NCBI GenBank assembly: GCA_036501365.1
Contig: DASYAL010000018.1
Span: 56,650-120,649 of the forward strand
DNA: 64,000 nt
Direction of reading: 5' to 3'
DNA from: CAIKMD01 sp036501365
Lineage (GTDB): Bacteria; Pseudomonadota; Alphaproteobacteria; ATCC43930; CGMCC-115725
Shown: piece after piece, positions 25,236-33,531 of the stretch
Layout: every line of letters starts with the position of its first letter
Position numbering within the stretch: position 1 is the stretch's first letter
The notes under the pieces: model-generated
What the model saw: the letters and a program-made list of their open reading frames with translations, nothing else
Databases searched by the model: none
What the model was told of the DNA's origin: nothing
Position numbers and translations under genes: made by a program

Positions 25236-26969
25236 TTACGGCGCGGCGCCGCGGCGGCCGACGATCAGGTTGATGAGCGCCTGCTTCTTCTCGACGTGCA
25301 CCGCGTGGAGCGCGCGTTGCAGCGCGCCCGGCAATTGATCCGGCCGGTCGACGCGCTCGCCATAGCCGCCATAGACCTGCATCAGATGCTCGTAATGGGG
25401 GTTGGGGCCGAGCTGCGCCACCGGCACGCGGTTGGCGCGCGCTGCCTGGCCGTCGGGGAAGACGCGCAGCGCCGAGCCCTCGACCTCTTCCCACATGCCG
25501 TTGTTGAAGATGATGAACAGCACCGGCAATTGCAGCGCGCTCAGCACATAATGTCCGGCGGTCGGATTGCCGAACATATAGGAGCCGTCGCCGAGCACGG
25601 CGATCACGGTCTTATCGGGATTGGCGAGCTTGGCGCCGACCGCCGAGCCGACGCCGATGCCGAGACCGCCCGCGCCCGGCGGGCCGAAGCAGGTGCGTGC
25701 CTGCTTGAATTGCACGTAACGCAGGATCAGCGAGTATTCGTTGACGACGATCGCGTCGTCGCCTTTCGCCTCGCTGATGCAATGCGCCGCCCAGACCGGG
25801 TTGATCGGCGTGTCCTTCGAGGCGCGCTCGACATTGGCCTTGAGCTCGGCGCGGCCGCCTTCGCGCGCCGCGACGATGCGCGCGCGCCGCGCTTCGATAA
25901 CCTCGCGTTTCGTCTTGCCTTGCATCGCCTGGGCGATCAGCGGCAGCGTCAGTCCCGGCGTGCCGGTGACCGCGACGTCGCAGGGGAAGCTGCGGATCGG
26001 GATGCGCTGATAGAGCGGCTCGACGCCGAGCTGAATGACTTTCGCGTTGTCGGGCGGATTGCCGTGCTGGGTTGGGATCCAGGGCGTGTCGCATTCGAGC
26101 GTCAGCACCGCGTCGGCGTCTTTCAGGAGCGGCCCGGGGAAGAAGCCGGCGAGCATCGGATGCTCGGTCGAGAGCACGTTGACATTGGTGCGGAACTCCA
26201 CGACCGGAATGGCGAATTGCTCGGCGAAGTCGGCGATCGCCGGCGCGCTTTCGGCGCGGCGCGCCGCGCCCTGGGCGATGATCAGCGGCCGCTCGGCCTT
26301 GGCTAGGATATCGGCGGCGCGCTCGATCTGCTCCGCGGTCGGGCCCGGCGTCGAGCCGAAGACGCGCCGCGGCTTGGCCTCGAAAGTAAAGCTCTTCATC
26401 GCCTGCGCCATCACCTCACGCGGCAAAGTGAGATAGACCGGGCCGCAAGGCTCGGTGGTCGCGACCTCGATCGCGCGGTCGACGACGGCTTCGAGCTGCT
26501 CGGCGTTCCGGAGCTCGTAATCCCATTTGCAGAATTCGCGCACCATGCCGCCCTGGTCGAACATCTCCTGCTGCCAGTGGATGCCGGTGTCGCGCGAGCC
26601 TTTGAAGCCGCTTTCGGTCAGCGGCGTGCGGCCGGCGGTGAAGATGATCGGCACGCGGTCGCGCGCTGCGTCGATCAGCGCGTTGATGCCGTTCGCAGTG
26701 CCGACATTGACATGGAACATCACCAGCTGTGGCCGGCCGGTATGGAGGTAGTAGCTCATCGCCATCGAGGTCGCGACGTTCTCATGCCCGACCGAGATCA
26801 CGTTCAGTTTGGGTTCGGTATTCTTGGCGTTGATGGCGGCGAGCGCTTCGATCGCCGGCGCGAAATCGGTGCCGCCATTGGCGAAGAGATATTCGATGCC
26901 GCGCTCGGCCATCAGGGTCAGATAGGCCTCGGCCACGGTCTCGACCGCGATGGTCTTCTTCGCGCACAT
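25236..26969 (-). CDS. Thiamine diphosphate-dependent enzyme (acetolactate synthase large-subunit-like)
   Basis: A 577-residue ThDP enzyme. The catalytic Glu is in VGHENVATSMAMSYY, near residue 70, and the Mg-ThDP motif begins GDGSYMFGNP with the Asn in FNNGMWEEV. The ATG at 26969 (MCAKKTIAVET) follows a GGAGGGAG site; the open frame continues far upstream but through repeat DNA. It leads the three-gene minus-strand run with the VOC and second ThDP genes. It differs from the 22656 paralogue in having FANGGTDFAP where that one has FGLPGVQND. Confidence 0.9.
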   Translation of the reverse strand: MCAKKTIAVETVAEAYLTLMAERGIEYLFANGGTDFAPAIEALAAINAKNTEPKLNVISVGHENVATSMAMSYYLHTGRPQLVMFHVNVGTANGINALIDAARDRVPIIFTAGRTPLTESGFKGSRDTGIHWQQEMFDQGGMVREFCKWDYELRNAEQLEAVVDRAIEVATTEPCGPVYLTLPREVMAQAMKSFTFEAKPRRVFGSTPGPTAEQIERAADILAKAERPLIIAQGAARRAESAPAIADFAEQFAIPVVEFRTNVNVLSTEHPMLAGFFPGPLLKDADAVLTLECDTPWIPTQHGNPPDNAKVIQLGVEPLYQRIPIRSFPCDVAVTGTPGLTLPLIAQAMQGKTKREVIEARRARIVAAREGGRAELKANVERASKDTPINPVWAAHCISEAKGDDAIVVNEYSLILRYVQFKQARTCFGPPGAGGLGIGVGSAVGAKLANPDKTVIAVLGDGSYMFGNPTAGHYVLSALQLPVLFIIFNNGMWEEVEGSALRVFPDGQAARANRVPVAQLGPNPHYEHLMQVYGGYGERVDRPDQLPGALQRALHAVHVEKKQALINLIVGRRGAAP

Positions 26970-27053
26970 GCCGCGTCTCCCTCCGTATTCAGCGCGAGTC
27001 ATAGGGGCGCTGCTTTCAGTGGTCAACGAAACGAGCTTTGCACGGGCAATGTG

Positions 27054-27176
27054 CGTCCTTCGACTTCGCTCAGGACGAGGGTAGACTATGCGCGGCATCT
27101 TCTGGTCGATGCCAGATACATTCATCTCCTCACCCTGAGCCTGTCGCCCTTCATCAAGCTCAGGGGGCGCAGGATG
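27054..27176. repeat. Composite palindromic repeat of the CCTTCGACT...CTCAGG type
   Basis: The left part is CGTCCTTCGACTTCGCTCAGGA followed by CGAGG in sense, written here in two pieces: CGTCCTTCGACTTCGC and TCAGGACGAGG. The right part is CCTCACCCTGAGCCTGTC followed by GCCCTTCATCAAGCTCAGG and GGGCGCAGGATG. It lies in the divergent gap between the ThDP gene and the SDR gene. Related elements occur at 4711-4832 and 52747-52880. Confidence 0.72.
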
Positions 27177-27198
27177 CAATTGCAACGGGGCCACACGG

Positions 27199-27990
27199 AT
27201 GGATCTAAATCTCACAGGGAAGAAAGCGCTGATCACCGGCGGCTCGAGCGGCATCGGCTTCGCGACGGCCAAGCGCTTCGTCGAAGAAGGCGTCAGCGTC
27301 TGCATCGCCGCACGGCCGGGCGAGCGGCTGATAAAGGCTCGGGAAGCGTTGAACGCGATGGGCGAGAATCTGATGACCTTTGCCGCCGATCTATCGCAAG
27401 CGGAAGCGCGCGCGGCACTCGTCGAGCATTGCGGCGATATCGACATCCTCGTCAATTCCGCCGGCGCCATCCCGCGCTCGACGATCGAGGAGATGGACGA
27501 GCAAGCGTGGCGCCAGTCCTGGGAGCTGAAGCTCTTCGGCTCGATCGATCTGACCCGCGCCTATTACCTGCGCATGAAGCAAAAGCGCAGCGGCACGATC
27601 ATCAACGTCATCGGCTCGGCGGGCGAGCGGCCGGATTACCGCTTCGCCGCCGGCTCGGTGGCCAATGCCGCGCTGATGGCACTGACCAAGGCGCTGGGCG
27701 GCGTCAGCCCCGACTTCAACGTCCGCGTGCTCGGCGTCAATCCGGGCTCGGTCGGCACTGAGCGCACCATCCGGCAATTGAAACGCGTCGCGGTGCAGCG
27801 TTTCGGCGACGAGAGCCGCTGGGTCGAGATCGACAAGGAGATGGACAAGACCCGGCCCTTCGGCCGTATCCAGACGCCGGAGCAGATGGCCGCGGTGATC
27901 GTGTTCCTTGCCTCGGACCACGCGCAGTACGTCACCGGCACCACCGTCAATGTCGACGGCGGCGCCCTCGCCCGCTCGAATTCTCATTGA
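27199..27990 (+). CDS. SDR family oxidoreductase-like protein lacking the Tyr-Lys pair
   Basis: A 263-residue short-chain dehydrogenase. The cofactor motif TGGSSGIGFA and NSAGAIPRS are normal, as is the C-terminal VTGTTVNVDGGAL. Where YxxxK is expected the sequence reads RFAAGSVANAALMALTKALG, so the canonical Tyr and Lys are missing, while the Ser region (VIGSAG) is kept. It starts a plus-strand run with an alpha/beta hydrolase (7 bp gap) and an FAH-family protein. The activity may therefore differ from simple dehydrogenation. Confidence 0.88.
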   Translation: MDLNLTGKKALITGGSSGIGFATAKRFVEEGVSVCIAARPGERLIKAREALNAMGENLMTFAADLSQAEARAALVEHCGDIDILVNSAGAIPRSTIEEMDEQAWRQSWELKLFGSIDLTRAYYLRMKQKRSGTIINVIGSAGERPDYRFAAGSVANAALMALTKALGGVSPDFNVRVLGVNPGSVGTERTIRQLKRVAVQRFGDESRWVEIDKEMDKTRPFGRIQTPEQMAAVIVFLASDHAQYVTGTTVNVDGGALARSNSH

Positions 27991-27997
27991 GGCCACC

Positions 27998-28831
27998 ATG
28001 ACCCTCGTCCCCGCACGCGACGGCACAAAGATTTATGGTGAAAGCTCGGGCGGTGGAACGCCGATCGTCTTCGTCCACGAGCTCGCCGGCTCGTACCGCT
28101 CTTTCGATCTGCAGGTCGCGGCGTGGAAAGCTTCGCGGCGCTGCATCGCCTTCAATGCGCGCGGCTATCCGCCGTCCGAGGTTCCGCCTTCCGTCGAGAG
28201 CTATTCGCAAGGCCATGCCGCCGCCGATATCGGCGCCGTATTCGACGGTTTCGGCTTGGAGGACGCGCATATCATCGGCGTGTCGATGGGCTCGGCCTCG
28301 ACCTTGCAATATGCGATCCGCCATCCCGACCGCGTGCGCTCGATCACCTTGACCAGCATCGGCAGCGGCTCCGACATGAAGCCGGGCGAGTTCGCGGCAA
28401 ACATGGAAGTGCTGGCCGAGCTCACGCTCAAAAGCGGCATGCGCGCGCTTGCCGAGCATTACGCCGCGACGCCGACGCGCTATCGCCTCAAGGAAAAGAA
28501 CCCGGCCGAATACGAACACTTCATCGACCAACTCGCCGCCGGCTCGTCGCTCGGCATCACCAACACCATGCGCGGCGTCCAGGAAAAGCGGCCGACGATC
28601 TATACCTATAAGGATAAGATCGCAGCCCTTACCGTGCCCGCGCTGGTCGTGCTCGGCGCCGAGGACGAGCCCTGCGTCAAGCCAAGTCATTTCCTCAAGG
28701 AAACGCTGCCCGGCGCCCGGCTGGAAGTGGTTCCGAAAACCGGCCATTGCGTCAATCTGGAAGAGCCGGCGCTTTACAATCGGCTGGTCATGGGCTTTAT
28801 CGAGGGCATCGAGGCGCGGCGCCGCAGCTAG
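27998..28831 (+). CDS. Alpha/beta hydrolase
   Basis: A 277-residue alpha/beta hydrolase with oxyanion region FVHELAGSYRSFD near residue 28, nucleophile elbow GVSMGS (Ser) near residue 94, acid in LGAEDEPC and base in KTGHCVNLEEP. It is close in form to 3-oxoadipate enol-lactonase and meta-cleavage-product hydrolase relatives. It starts 7 bp after the SDR stop (ATG 27998) and precedes the FAH-family gene by 28 bp, so the three are probably one operon. Confidence 0.88.
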   Translation: MTLVPARDGTKIYGESSGGGTPIVFVHELAGSYRSFDLQVAAWKASRRCIAFNARGYPPSEVPPSVESYSQGHAAADIGAVFDGFGLEDAHIIGVSMGSASTLQYAIRHPDRVRSITLTSIGSGSDMKPGEFAANMEVLAELTLKSGMRALAEHYAATPTRYRLKEKNPAEYEHFIDQLAAGSSLGITNTMRGVQEKRPTIYTYKDKIAALTVPALVVLGAEDEPCVKPSHFLKETLPGARLEVVPKTGHCVNLEEPALYNRLVMGFIEGIEARRRS

Positions 28832-28859
28832 CGTGGCCCGGGGGCTCAGGGGAGGATAT

Positions 28860-29813
28860 ATGAGACTGGTTCTGTTTCAGGTCGGCGGCACGGGGGAAGT
28901 CCTGCCCGGCCTTGTGACCGGTCGCGGTGTCGTCAGCATCGCCGACATTGTCAAGAAGAGCTACACGCCGCAGCTCACGATGAACGGCATTATCGACGAT
29001 TTCGAGAAGCTGAAGCCGGCGCTGGAACGCGCTGCCAAGAGCGGCGAGGCGAAGCCGCTTTCCGCCGTGCAGTTGCGCGCGCCGCTGCCGCGGCCGGGCA
29101 AGATCCTCGCCTGCATTGCCAACTACTGGGAGCATGCGCAGCGCCAGCCGCGCAAGCTCAGCATGTTCCTCAAAAATCCCGACGCGGTGATCGGCCCGGG
29201 CGACACGGTGGTTCTGCCCGAATTCACCGAGCCCTATGCCTTCATGCACGAGGCCGAGCTCGGGCTCGTCATCAAAGGCCCGGCCAAGATGGTGAAGGCC
29301 GAGAACTGGCGCGGCGCCGTCTTCGGCTATACCGGCGTGATCGACGTCTCGGCGCGCGGCGAAGGCCGCCATACCTGGCCTTCGGGGCCGCCCGCGGCCT
29401 GGACCGGCAAGTCCTTCGACACCTTCGCGCCGCTCGGACCCTGCATCACCACCGCCGACGAGATTACCGAGCCCAACGACATCATCGTGCGGTTCTGGAA
29501 CGACGGCCAGTTGCGCCACAACTACAACACCGACGACATGGAGCATCGCGTCCCCGAGCTCATCCAATGGGCGACGACGGTGATGACGCTCAATTCCGGC
29601 GACGTCATCGCCTGCGGCACCAATCACGAGGGGTTGGGCTTCATGCAGGACGGCGAGACTTGCGAGATCGAGGTGCAGAACGTCGGCAAGATGGCGGTGA
29701 AGGTGCGCGATCCGCTGAAGCGGAAATGGGAGCGCGGCGTCTATATGGGCGCCGATTCGACCAATCCCGAAGCGGTCAAGCGCAACCGCCCCAAGGACGC
29801 GCCGACTTCGTAG
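28860..29813 (+). CDS. Fumarylacetoacetate hydrolase (FAH) family protein
   Basis: A 317-residue protein of the FAH superfamily, enzymes that hydrolyse, decarboxylate or isomerise beta-keto or enol acids with a Mg site. The metal-binding acid residues lie in HEAELGLVIKG, and in GVIDVSARGEG. The substrate-side TFAPLGPCITTADEI and TLNSGDVIACGTNHEGLGF are typical. The ATG at 28860 follows a GGGGAGGATAT site. As last gene of the SDR-hydrolase-FAH run it fits a late step of ring-fission product breakdown, by inference. Confidence 0.92.
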   Translation: MRLVLFQVGGTGEVLPGLVTGRGVVSIADIVKKSYTPQLTMNGIIDDFEKLKPALERAAKSGEAKPLSAVQLRAPLPRPGKILACIANYWEHAQRQPRKLSMFLKNPDAVIGPGDTVVLPEFTEPYAFMHEAELGLVIKGPAKMVKAENWRGAVFGYTGVIDVSARGEGRHTWPSGPPAAWTGKSFDTFAPLGPCITTADEITEPNDIIVRFWNDGQLRHNYNTDDMEHRVPELIQWATTVMTLNSGDVIACGTNHEGLGFMQDGETCEIEVQNVGKMAVKVRDPLKRKWERGVYMGADSTNPEAVKRNRPKDAPTS

Positions 29814-29823
29814 GGCGGCCCTC

Positions 29824-31218
29824 TTAGAGCAGCGCCTCGACCGCGCGGGAATAGATCTCGCGAATCCGCTCGTCAATCGGCCGGTCGGCCCAGCCCTGGG
29901 GCGTAACCGGCCGCGCCCTCGCCTCTTCGCGACCGAACAAGTCTTCGAGCTGCTCGGCCGTGTTGCTGCCGAGCACCACCGCATCGACCTCGTCGTTGAA
30001 GAGGATGCTGCGGTGATCGAAATTCGACGAGCCGATGACCGACCAGACGCCGTCGATCGTCGCCCATTTCGAATGGGGCATGCCGTCCTGCATCTCGTAA
30101 ATCTTGATGCCCGCGGCGAGGAGATCGCCATAATCGGCGCGGCCGACCGCCTGCGCCATCGGCTCGTCGCTATGCGCCGGCATCATCAGGCGAACGTCGA
30201 CGCCGCGCTTGGCCGCCGCGATCAGAGCGTGCATCTCGTCGTCGGTCGGCACGAAATAGGCAGCGCTGATCCAGATATTCTTCTCGGCATTCTGGATGGC
30301 CGAGAGGATGGTCGCGTAATAGCGCGGGATCGTGTCGTCGTGACCGCTGGCGATGATGCGCACCGCTTCTTCGCCGGCGGCGGGCGGCGGCGGATCCTTC
30401 ACCGCCGGCAGCGGCGGTCCCTGCTCCGCCGCCCAATGTTCGAGGAACACATGCTGCAGCTCGGCCGCGGCGCGCCCGTCGATCTCGAGATCGGTGTCGT
30501 GCCAGGTGTCGGGGTCGGGACCGTCGGAGGCAACCAGCCGCGAATGTGGATGCTTCTGATAGGCGGTGTAGAGATTGACGCCGCCGACGATCGCCGTGCG
30601 CCCGTCGACAGCGAGGATCTTGCGGTGGTCGCGGTCGTTGAGATTGTAGCCGAGCCCTGCCTTGAGCGGATCGACCGGATGGAATTCGAGCAGTCTCACG
30701 CCGGCGGCGCGCAGCGTATCGAAGACGTCTTGGGGCGTGTCGACGGAGCCGTAGCTGTCATAGATCACCGCGACCGAGACCCCGGCGCGGGCCTTCGCGC
30801 TCAAGAGATCGACGAGATGTGTGCCATCGCTCTCGACATTTTCGAAGATATAATATTCGAGGTAGATGTTGCGCTTGGCAGATTTCATCGCGGCGAACAT
30901 CGCGCGGAAGGTCTGCGGCCCGTCATGGAGGAGCTGGGTGCGATTGCCGACGGCGAGCGGCGCGCCAGACACCGCCTGTTCGATCGCGAGGTGACGGTGC
31001 AGCAGGTCGGAATGCCCATCGAGCTTGGCGATGATCGCGCGGCTCTCGGCCGGCGACAGCGGTCCGCGCGGCCCCACCACGCGCTGCGGACCCGGCGGTT
31101 GCCCGTCGATCGCCTCATTCACCGAGGGCACGGCGCAGCCGGCGAGCGCGCCGCCGAGACTGACGAGCAGGGCGAACCGACAAACGCGGCGGTAGTGCTT
31201 CAACAACGAGCGGATCAT
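29824..31218 (-). CDS. Phospholipase D/cardiolipin synthase-like lipoprotein
   Basis: A 464-residue PLD-superfamily protein with two HKD motifs: HRKILAVDGRTAIVGGVN near residue 198 and HSKWATIDGVWSVIGSSN near the C-terminus. The N-terminus is a lipoprotein signal with lipobox LAGC (Cys about residue 28), unlike usual cardiolipin synthases that have two membrane helices, so an envelope-anchored enzyme is predicted. The ATG at 31218 precedes the signal; an open frame upstream lacks similarity. Cardiolipin synthesis or phospholipid remodelling is the family role. Confidence 0.9.
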   Translation of the reverse strand: MIRSLLKHYRRVCRFALLVSLGGALAGCAVPSVNEAIDGQPPGPQRVVGPRGPLSPAESRAIIAKLDGHSDLLHRHLAIEQAVSGAPLAVGNRTQLLHDGPQTFRAMFAAMKSAKRNIYLEYYIFENVESDGTHLVDLLSAKARAGVSVAVIYDSYGSVDTPQDVFDTLRAAGVRLLEFHPVDPLKAGLGYNLNDRDHRKILAVDGRTAIVGGVNLYTAYQKHPHSRLVASDGPDPDTWHDTDLEIDGRAAAELQHVFLEHWAAEQGPPLPAVKDPPPPAAGEEAVRIIASGHDDTIPRYYATILSAIQNAEKNIWISAAYFVPTDDEMHALIAAAKRGVDVRLMMPAHSDEPMAQAVGRADYGDLLAAGIKIYEMQDGMPHSKWATIDGVWSVIGSSNFDHRSILFNDEVDAVVLGSNTAEQLEDLFGREEARARPVTPQGWADRPIDERIREIYSRAVEALL

Positions 31219-31359
31219 GCGAGGCCTCAACCCCCGCAAGCCTAGCCGCACTTCGCGACCGAACTTGGGGATAACGGCGACGGAGTCCGGCAAATTTAAG
31301 GCGGCTGGCGGCGCTTTGCTGCCACGTCCGCGCCGCAAGGCCATGGTCCACTCCCGGCC

Positions 31360-33135
31360 ATGACGCTGCCGCAGTTCTTCTCCTTCGCCGTCCTCGCCGG
31401 CCTCCTGGCGCTCTTCGTCTGGGACCGGCTGCGCTTCGACATCGTCGCGCTGCTGGCCCTGCTCGCCGCCGTCGCCTGCGGCATCGTGCCCGCGAACAAG
31501 GCCTTCAGCGGCTTCAGCAACCCGCTGCTGCCGCTGATCGCCGCGGCCCTCGTGGTCAGCAACGCCGTCGGCAAATCGGGCCTCATCGAGCAGGCCGTGC
31601 GTTTCATGCGGCCGGCGTTGCAGCATCGCCGCCTGCAAGTCGGCGCCCTCACCAGCGCGGTCGCCTTCCTCTCGGCGGTGGTGAAGAACATCGGCGCGCT
31701 GGCGATCTTCCTGCCGGTCGCGATGCAGGTCGCGCGGCGCAACAAGCGCGCGGTCGGCGAATTTTTGATGCCGATGTCGTTCGGCTCGCTCGCCGGCGGC
31801 ATGATGACGCTGATCGGCACGTCGCCGAACATCATCGCCTCGAGCCTCCGCCAGGAGCTGCTCGGCAAGCCTTATCGCATGTTCGACTTCCTACCGGTCG
31901 GCTTCGGCATCACCTTGATCGCGATCGCCTTCCTGTCCTTCGGCTGGCGGCTGTTGCCAATCCGCGGCAAGGGCCAGGACAGCGACGAGCCGTTCCAGGT
32001 CGAGGACTATCTCAGCGAGGTGCGCGTGCCCGACCGCTCGCCGCTCGCGGGCAAGACGGTCGCCGAGTTCGAGACGACGAGCGAAGGCTCGGTCAACGTG
32101 ACCACGATCATCCGCGAGGGTCGGCGGCGCTACACCCCCGCCGGCCATTGGCGGATCTTCGCCGGCGACATCCTGATCGTCGAATCGAACCCGCAGGATC
32201 TGCATTCGCTCGTCCGGGGCTCCGCGCTCGAGTTGGTCGACCCCGAAGAGCCCAAGGTCGACGGCACCGGCGTCGCCGACACCGTCGTGGTCGAGGCCGT
32301 GATTACGCCGGAATCGCCGATGGTCGGCATGACCGCGCGGGCGCTGCGCCTGCGCGGCCGCTACGGCGTCAGCCTGGTCGCGATCAGCCGCAGCGGCAAG
32401 CGCAACGTCACGCGCGTCGCGCATATCCCATTCAGCGCCGGCGATGCCATCGCGCTCCAGGGCGACGCGCAAAGCATGAGCGAGACGCTGGCGAGTCTCG
32501 GCTGCCTGCCGCTCGCCGAGCGCAACCTGCAGCTCGGCCGGCCGCGCAAGCTCGCGGCGGCGGCGCTGATCCTGTTCGGCTGCGTCGCGCTGTCCGCGAC
32601 CGAAGTCGTGCCGCCCGAGATCGCTTTCACCGGCGGCGCGGTGCTGACCGTGCTCTGCGGCATCCTCACCCTGCGCGAGATCTATGAGGCGATCGACTGG
32701 CCGATCCTCGTCTTGCTCGGCGCGCTCATCCCGATCGGCGAGGCGGTGCGCACCACCGGCACCACCGATTTGATCGCGGGCTGGCTCGGCAGCGCGTCGG
32801 CCACGCTGCCGATCGCCGCGACGCTGGCGATGCTGCTGGTGATCACGATGCTGCTGACGCCGCTCGTGCACCACGCCGCCGCAGTGATCGTCATGGGACC
32901 GGTGGCGGTCGCGATCGCCAAGCATCTCGGCCTCAACGGCGACCCGTTCCTGATCGCCGTCGCGGTCGGCGCGTCCTGCGATTTCCTCTCGCCGATCGGC
33001 CATCAATGCAACACGCTGGTGATGGGACCCGGCGGCTATCGCTTCCGCGATTACTGGCATCTCGGCTTGCCGCTGTCGTTCCTCGTCGTCGCTTTGGGGA
33101 CGCCGCTCATCCTCGCGGTCTGGCCGCTACACTGA
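31360..33135 (+). CDS. SLC13-type transporter with TrkA-C (RCK_C) domains
   Basis: A 591-residue membrane carrier of the SLC13/divalent anion:sodium symporter branch. The first half has several hydrophobic segments and the TSPNIIASS hairpin; the second half ends with GASCDFLSPIGHQCNTLVMGPGGY, the second anion-site hairpin. Between them residues about 210-395 form a soluble insert with two RCK_C-like (TrkA-C) modules (VRVPDRSPLAGKTVAEF, and VITPESPMVGMTARALRLR). It is likely a sulfate or dicarboxylate carrier; ligand unknown. Divergent from the lipoprotein gene. Confidence 0.9.
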   Translation: MTLPQFFSFAVLAGLLALFVWDRLRFDIVALLALLAAVACGIVPANKAFSGFSNPLLPLIAAALVVSNAVGKSGLIEQAVRFMRPALQHRRLQVGALTSAVAFLSAVVKNIGALAIFLPVAMQVARRNKRAVGEFLMPMSFGSLAGGMMTLIGTSPNIIASSLRQELLGKPYRMFDFLPVGFGITLIAIAFLSFGWRLLPIRGKGQDSDEPFQVEDYLSEVRVPDRSPLAGKTVAEFETTSEGSVNVTTIIREGRRRYTPAGHWRIFAGDILIVESNPQDLHSLVRGSALELVDPEEPKVDGTGVADTVVVEAVITPESPMVGMTARALRLRGRYGVSLVAISRSGKRNVTRVAHIPFSAGDAIALQGDAQSMSETLASLGCLPLAERNLQLGRPRKLAAAALILFGCVALSATEVVPPEIAFTGGAVLTVLCGILTLREIYEAIDWPILVLLGALIPIGEAVRTTGTTDLIAGWLGSASATLPIAATLAMLLVITMLLTPLVHHAAAVIVMGPVAVAIAKHLGLNGDPFLIAVAVGASCDFLSPIGHQCNTLVMGPGGYRFRDYWHLGLPLSFLVVALGTPLILAVWPLH

Positions 33136-33222
33136 CCCGCGCGGTTGAACCATTCGTCGCAGGACGGGTTGCAAGACGAGAGCGCGGCGCCGGGCGCCGC
33201 ATCGGATGCGAGGAGACACCAC

Positions 33223-33531
33223 ATGGCACGCGGCAGCAAGGCGGCTTATTCCAAAAAACAGAAGCGTCAGGCGCAGCATATCGAGGAAGGCTATGAGGAA
33301 CGTGGCGTCGGCGAAGGCGAGGCCGAGCGCCGCGCCTGGGCGACCGTCAACAAGATGACCGGCGGCGGCCGCAAGCGCGGCTCGGGCCGCGGCCATCCGA
33401 CCGACAAGGCGCCGGCCCGCAAGGGCGGCCGCATCGGCGGCGCGGCGGTGGCGCGCCGTCCCGCGGCGGCGCGGTCCGCTTCGGCGCGCAAGGCGGCGCA
33501 CACGCGGGCGCGGCGGCGCAAATCCGCTTGA
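33223..33531 (+). CDS. Small basic protein, plasmid-stabilisation-like N-terminus
   Basis: A 102-residue highly basic protein. The first 50 residues (YSKKQKRQAQHIEEGYEERG, EAERRAWATVNK) resemble short proteins often labelled plasmid stabilisation protein, which are chromosomal and functionally undefined. The remaining half is an Ala/Arg/Lys-rich tail resembling histone H1-like tails, suggesting nucleic-acid binding. The ATG at 33223 has an AGGAG site. Its TGA overlaps a TTG start of the next MFS gene. Confidence 0.75.
   Translation: MARGSKAAYSKKQKRQAQHIEEGYEERGVGEGEAERRAWATVNKMTGGGRKRGSGRGHPTDKAPARKGGRIGGAAVARRPAAARSASARKAAHTRARRRKSA

Noticed and set aside
26970..27470. A 167-residue N-terminal extension of the ThDP gene
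   Set aside because: It passes through the palindromic repeat and lacks ThDP similarity; a ribosome binding site and the conserved start lie at 26969.
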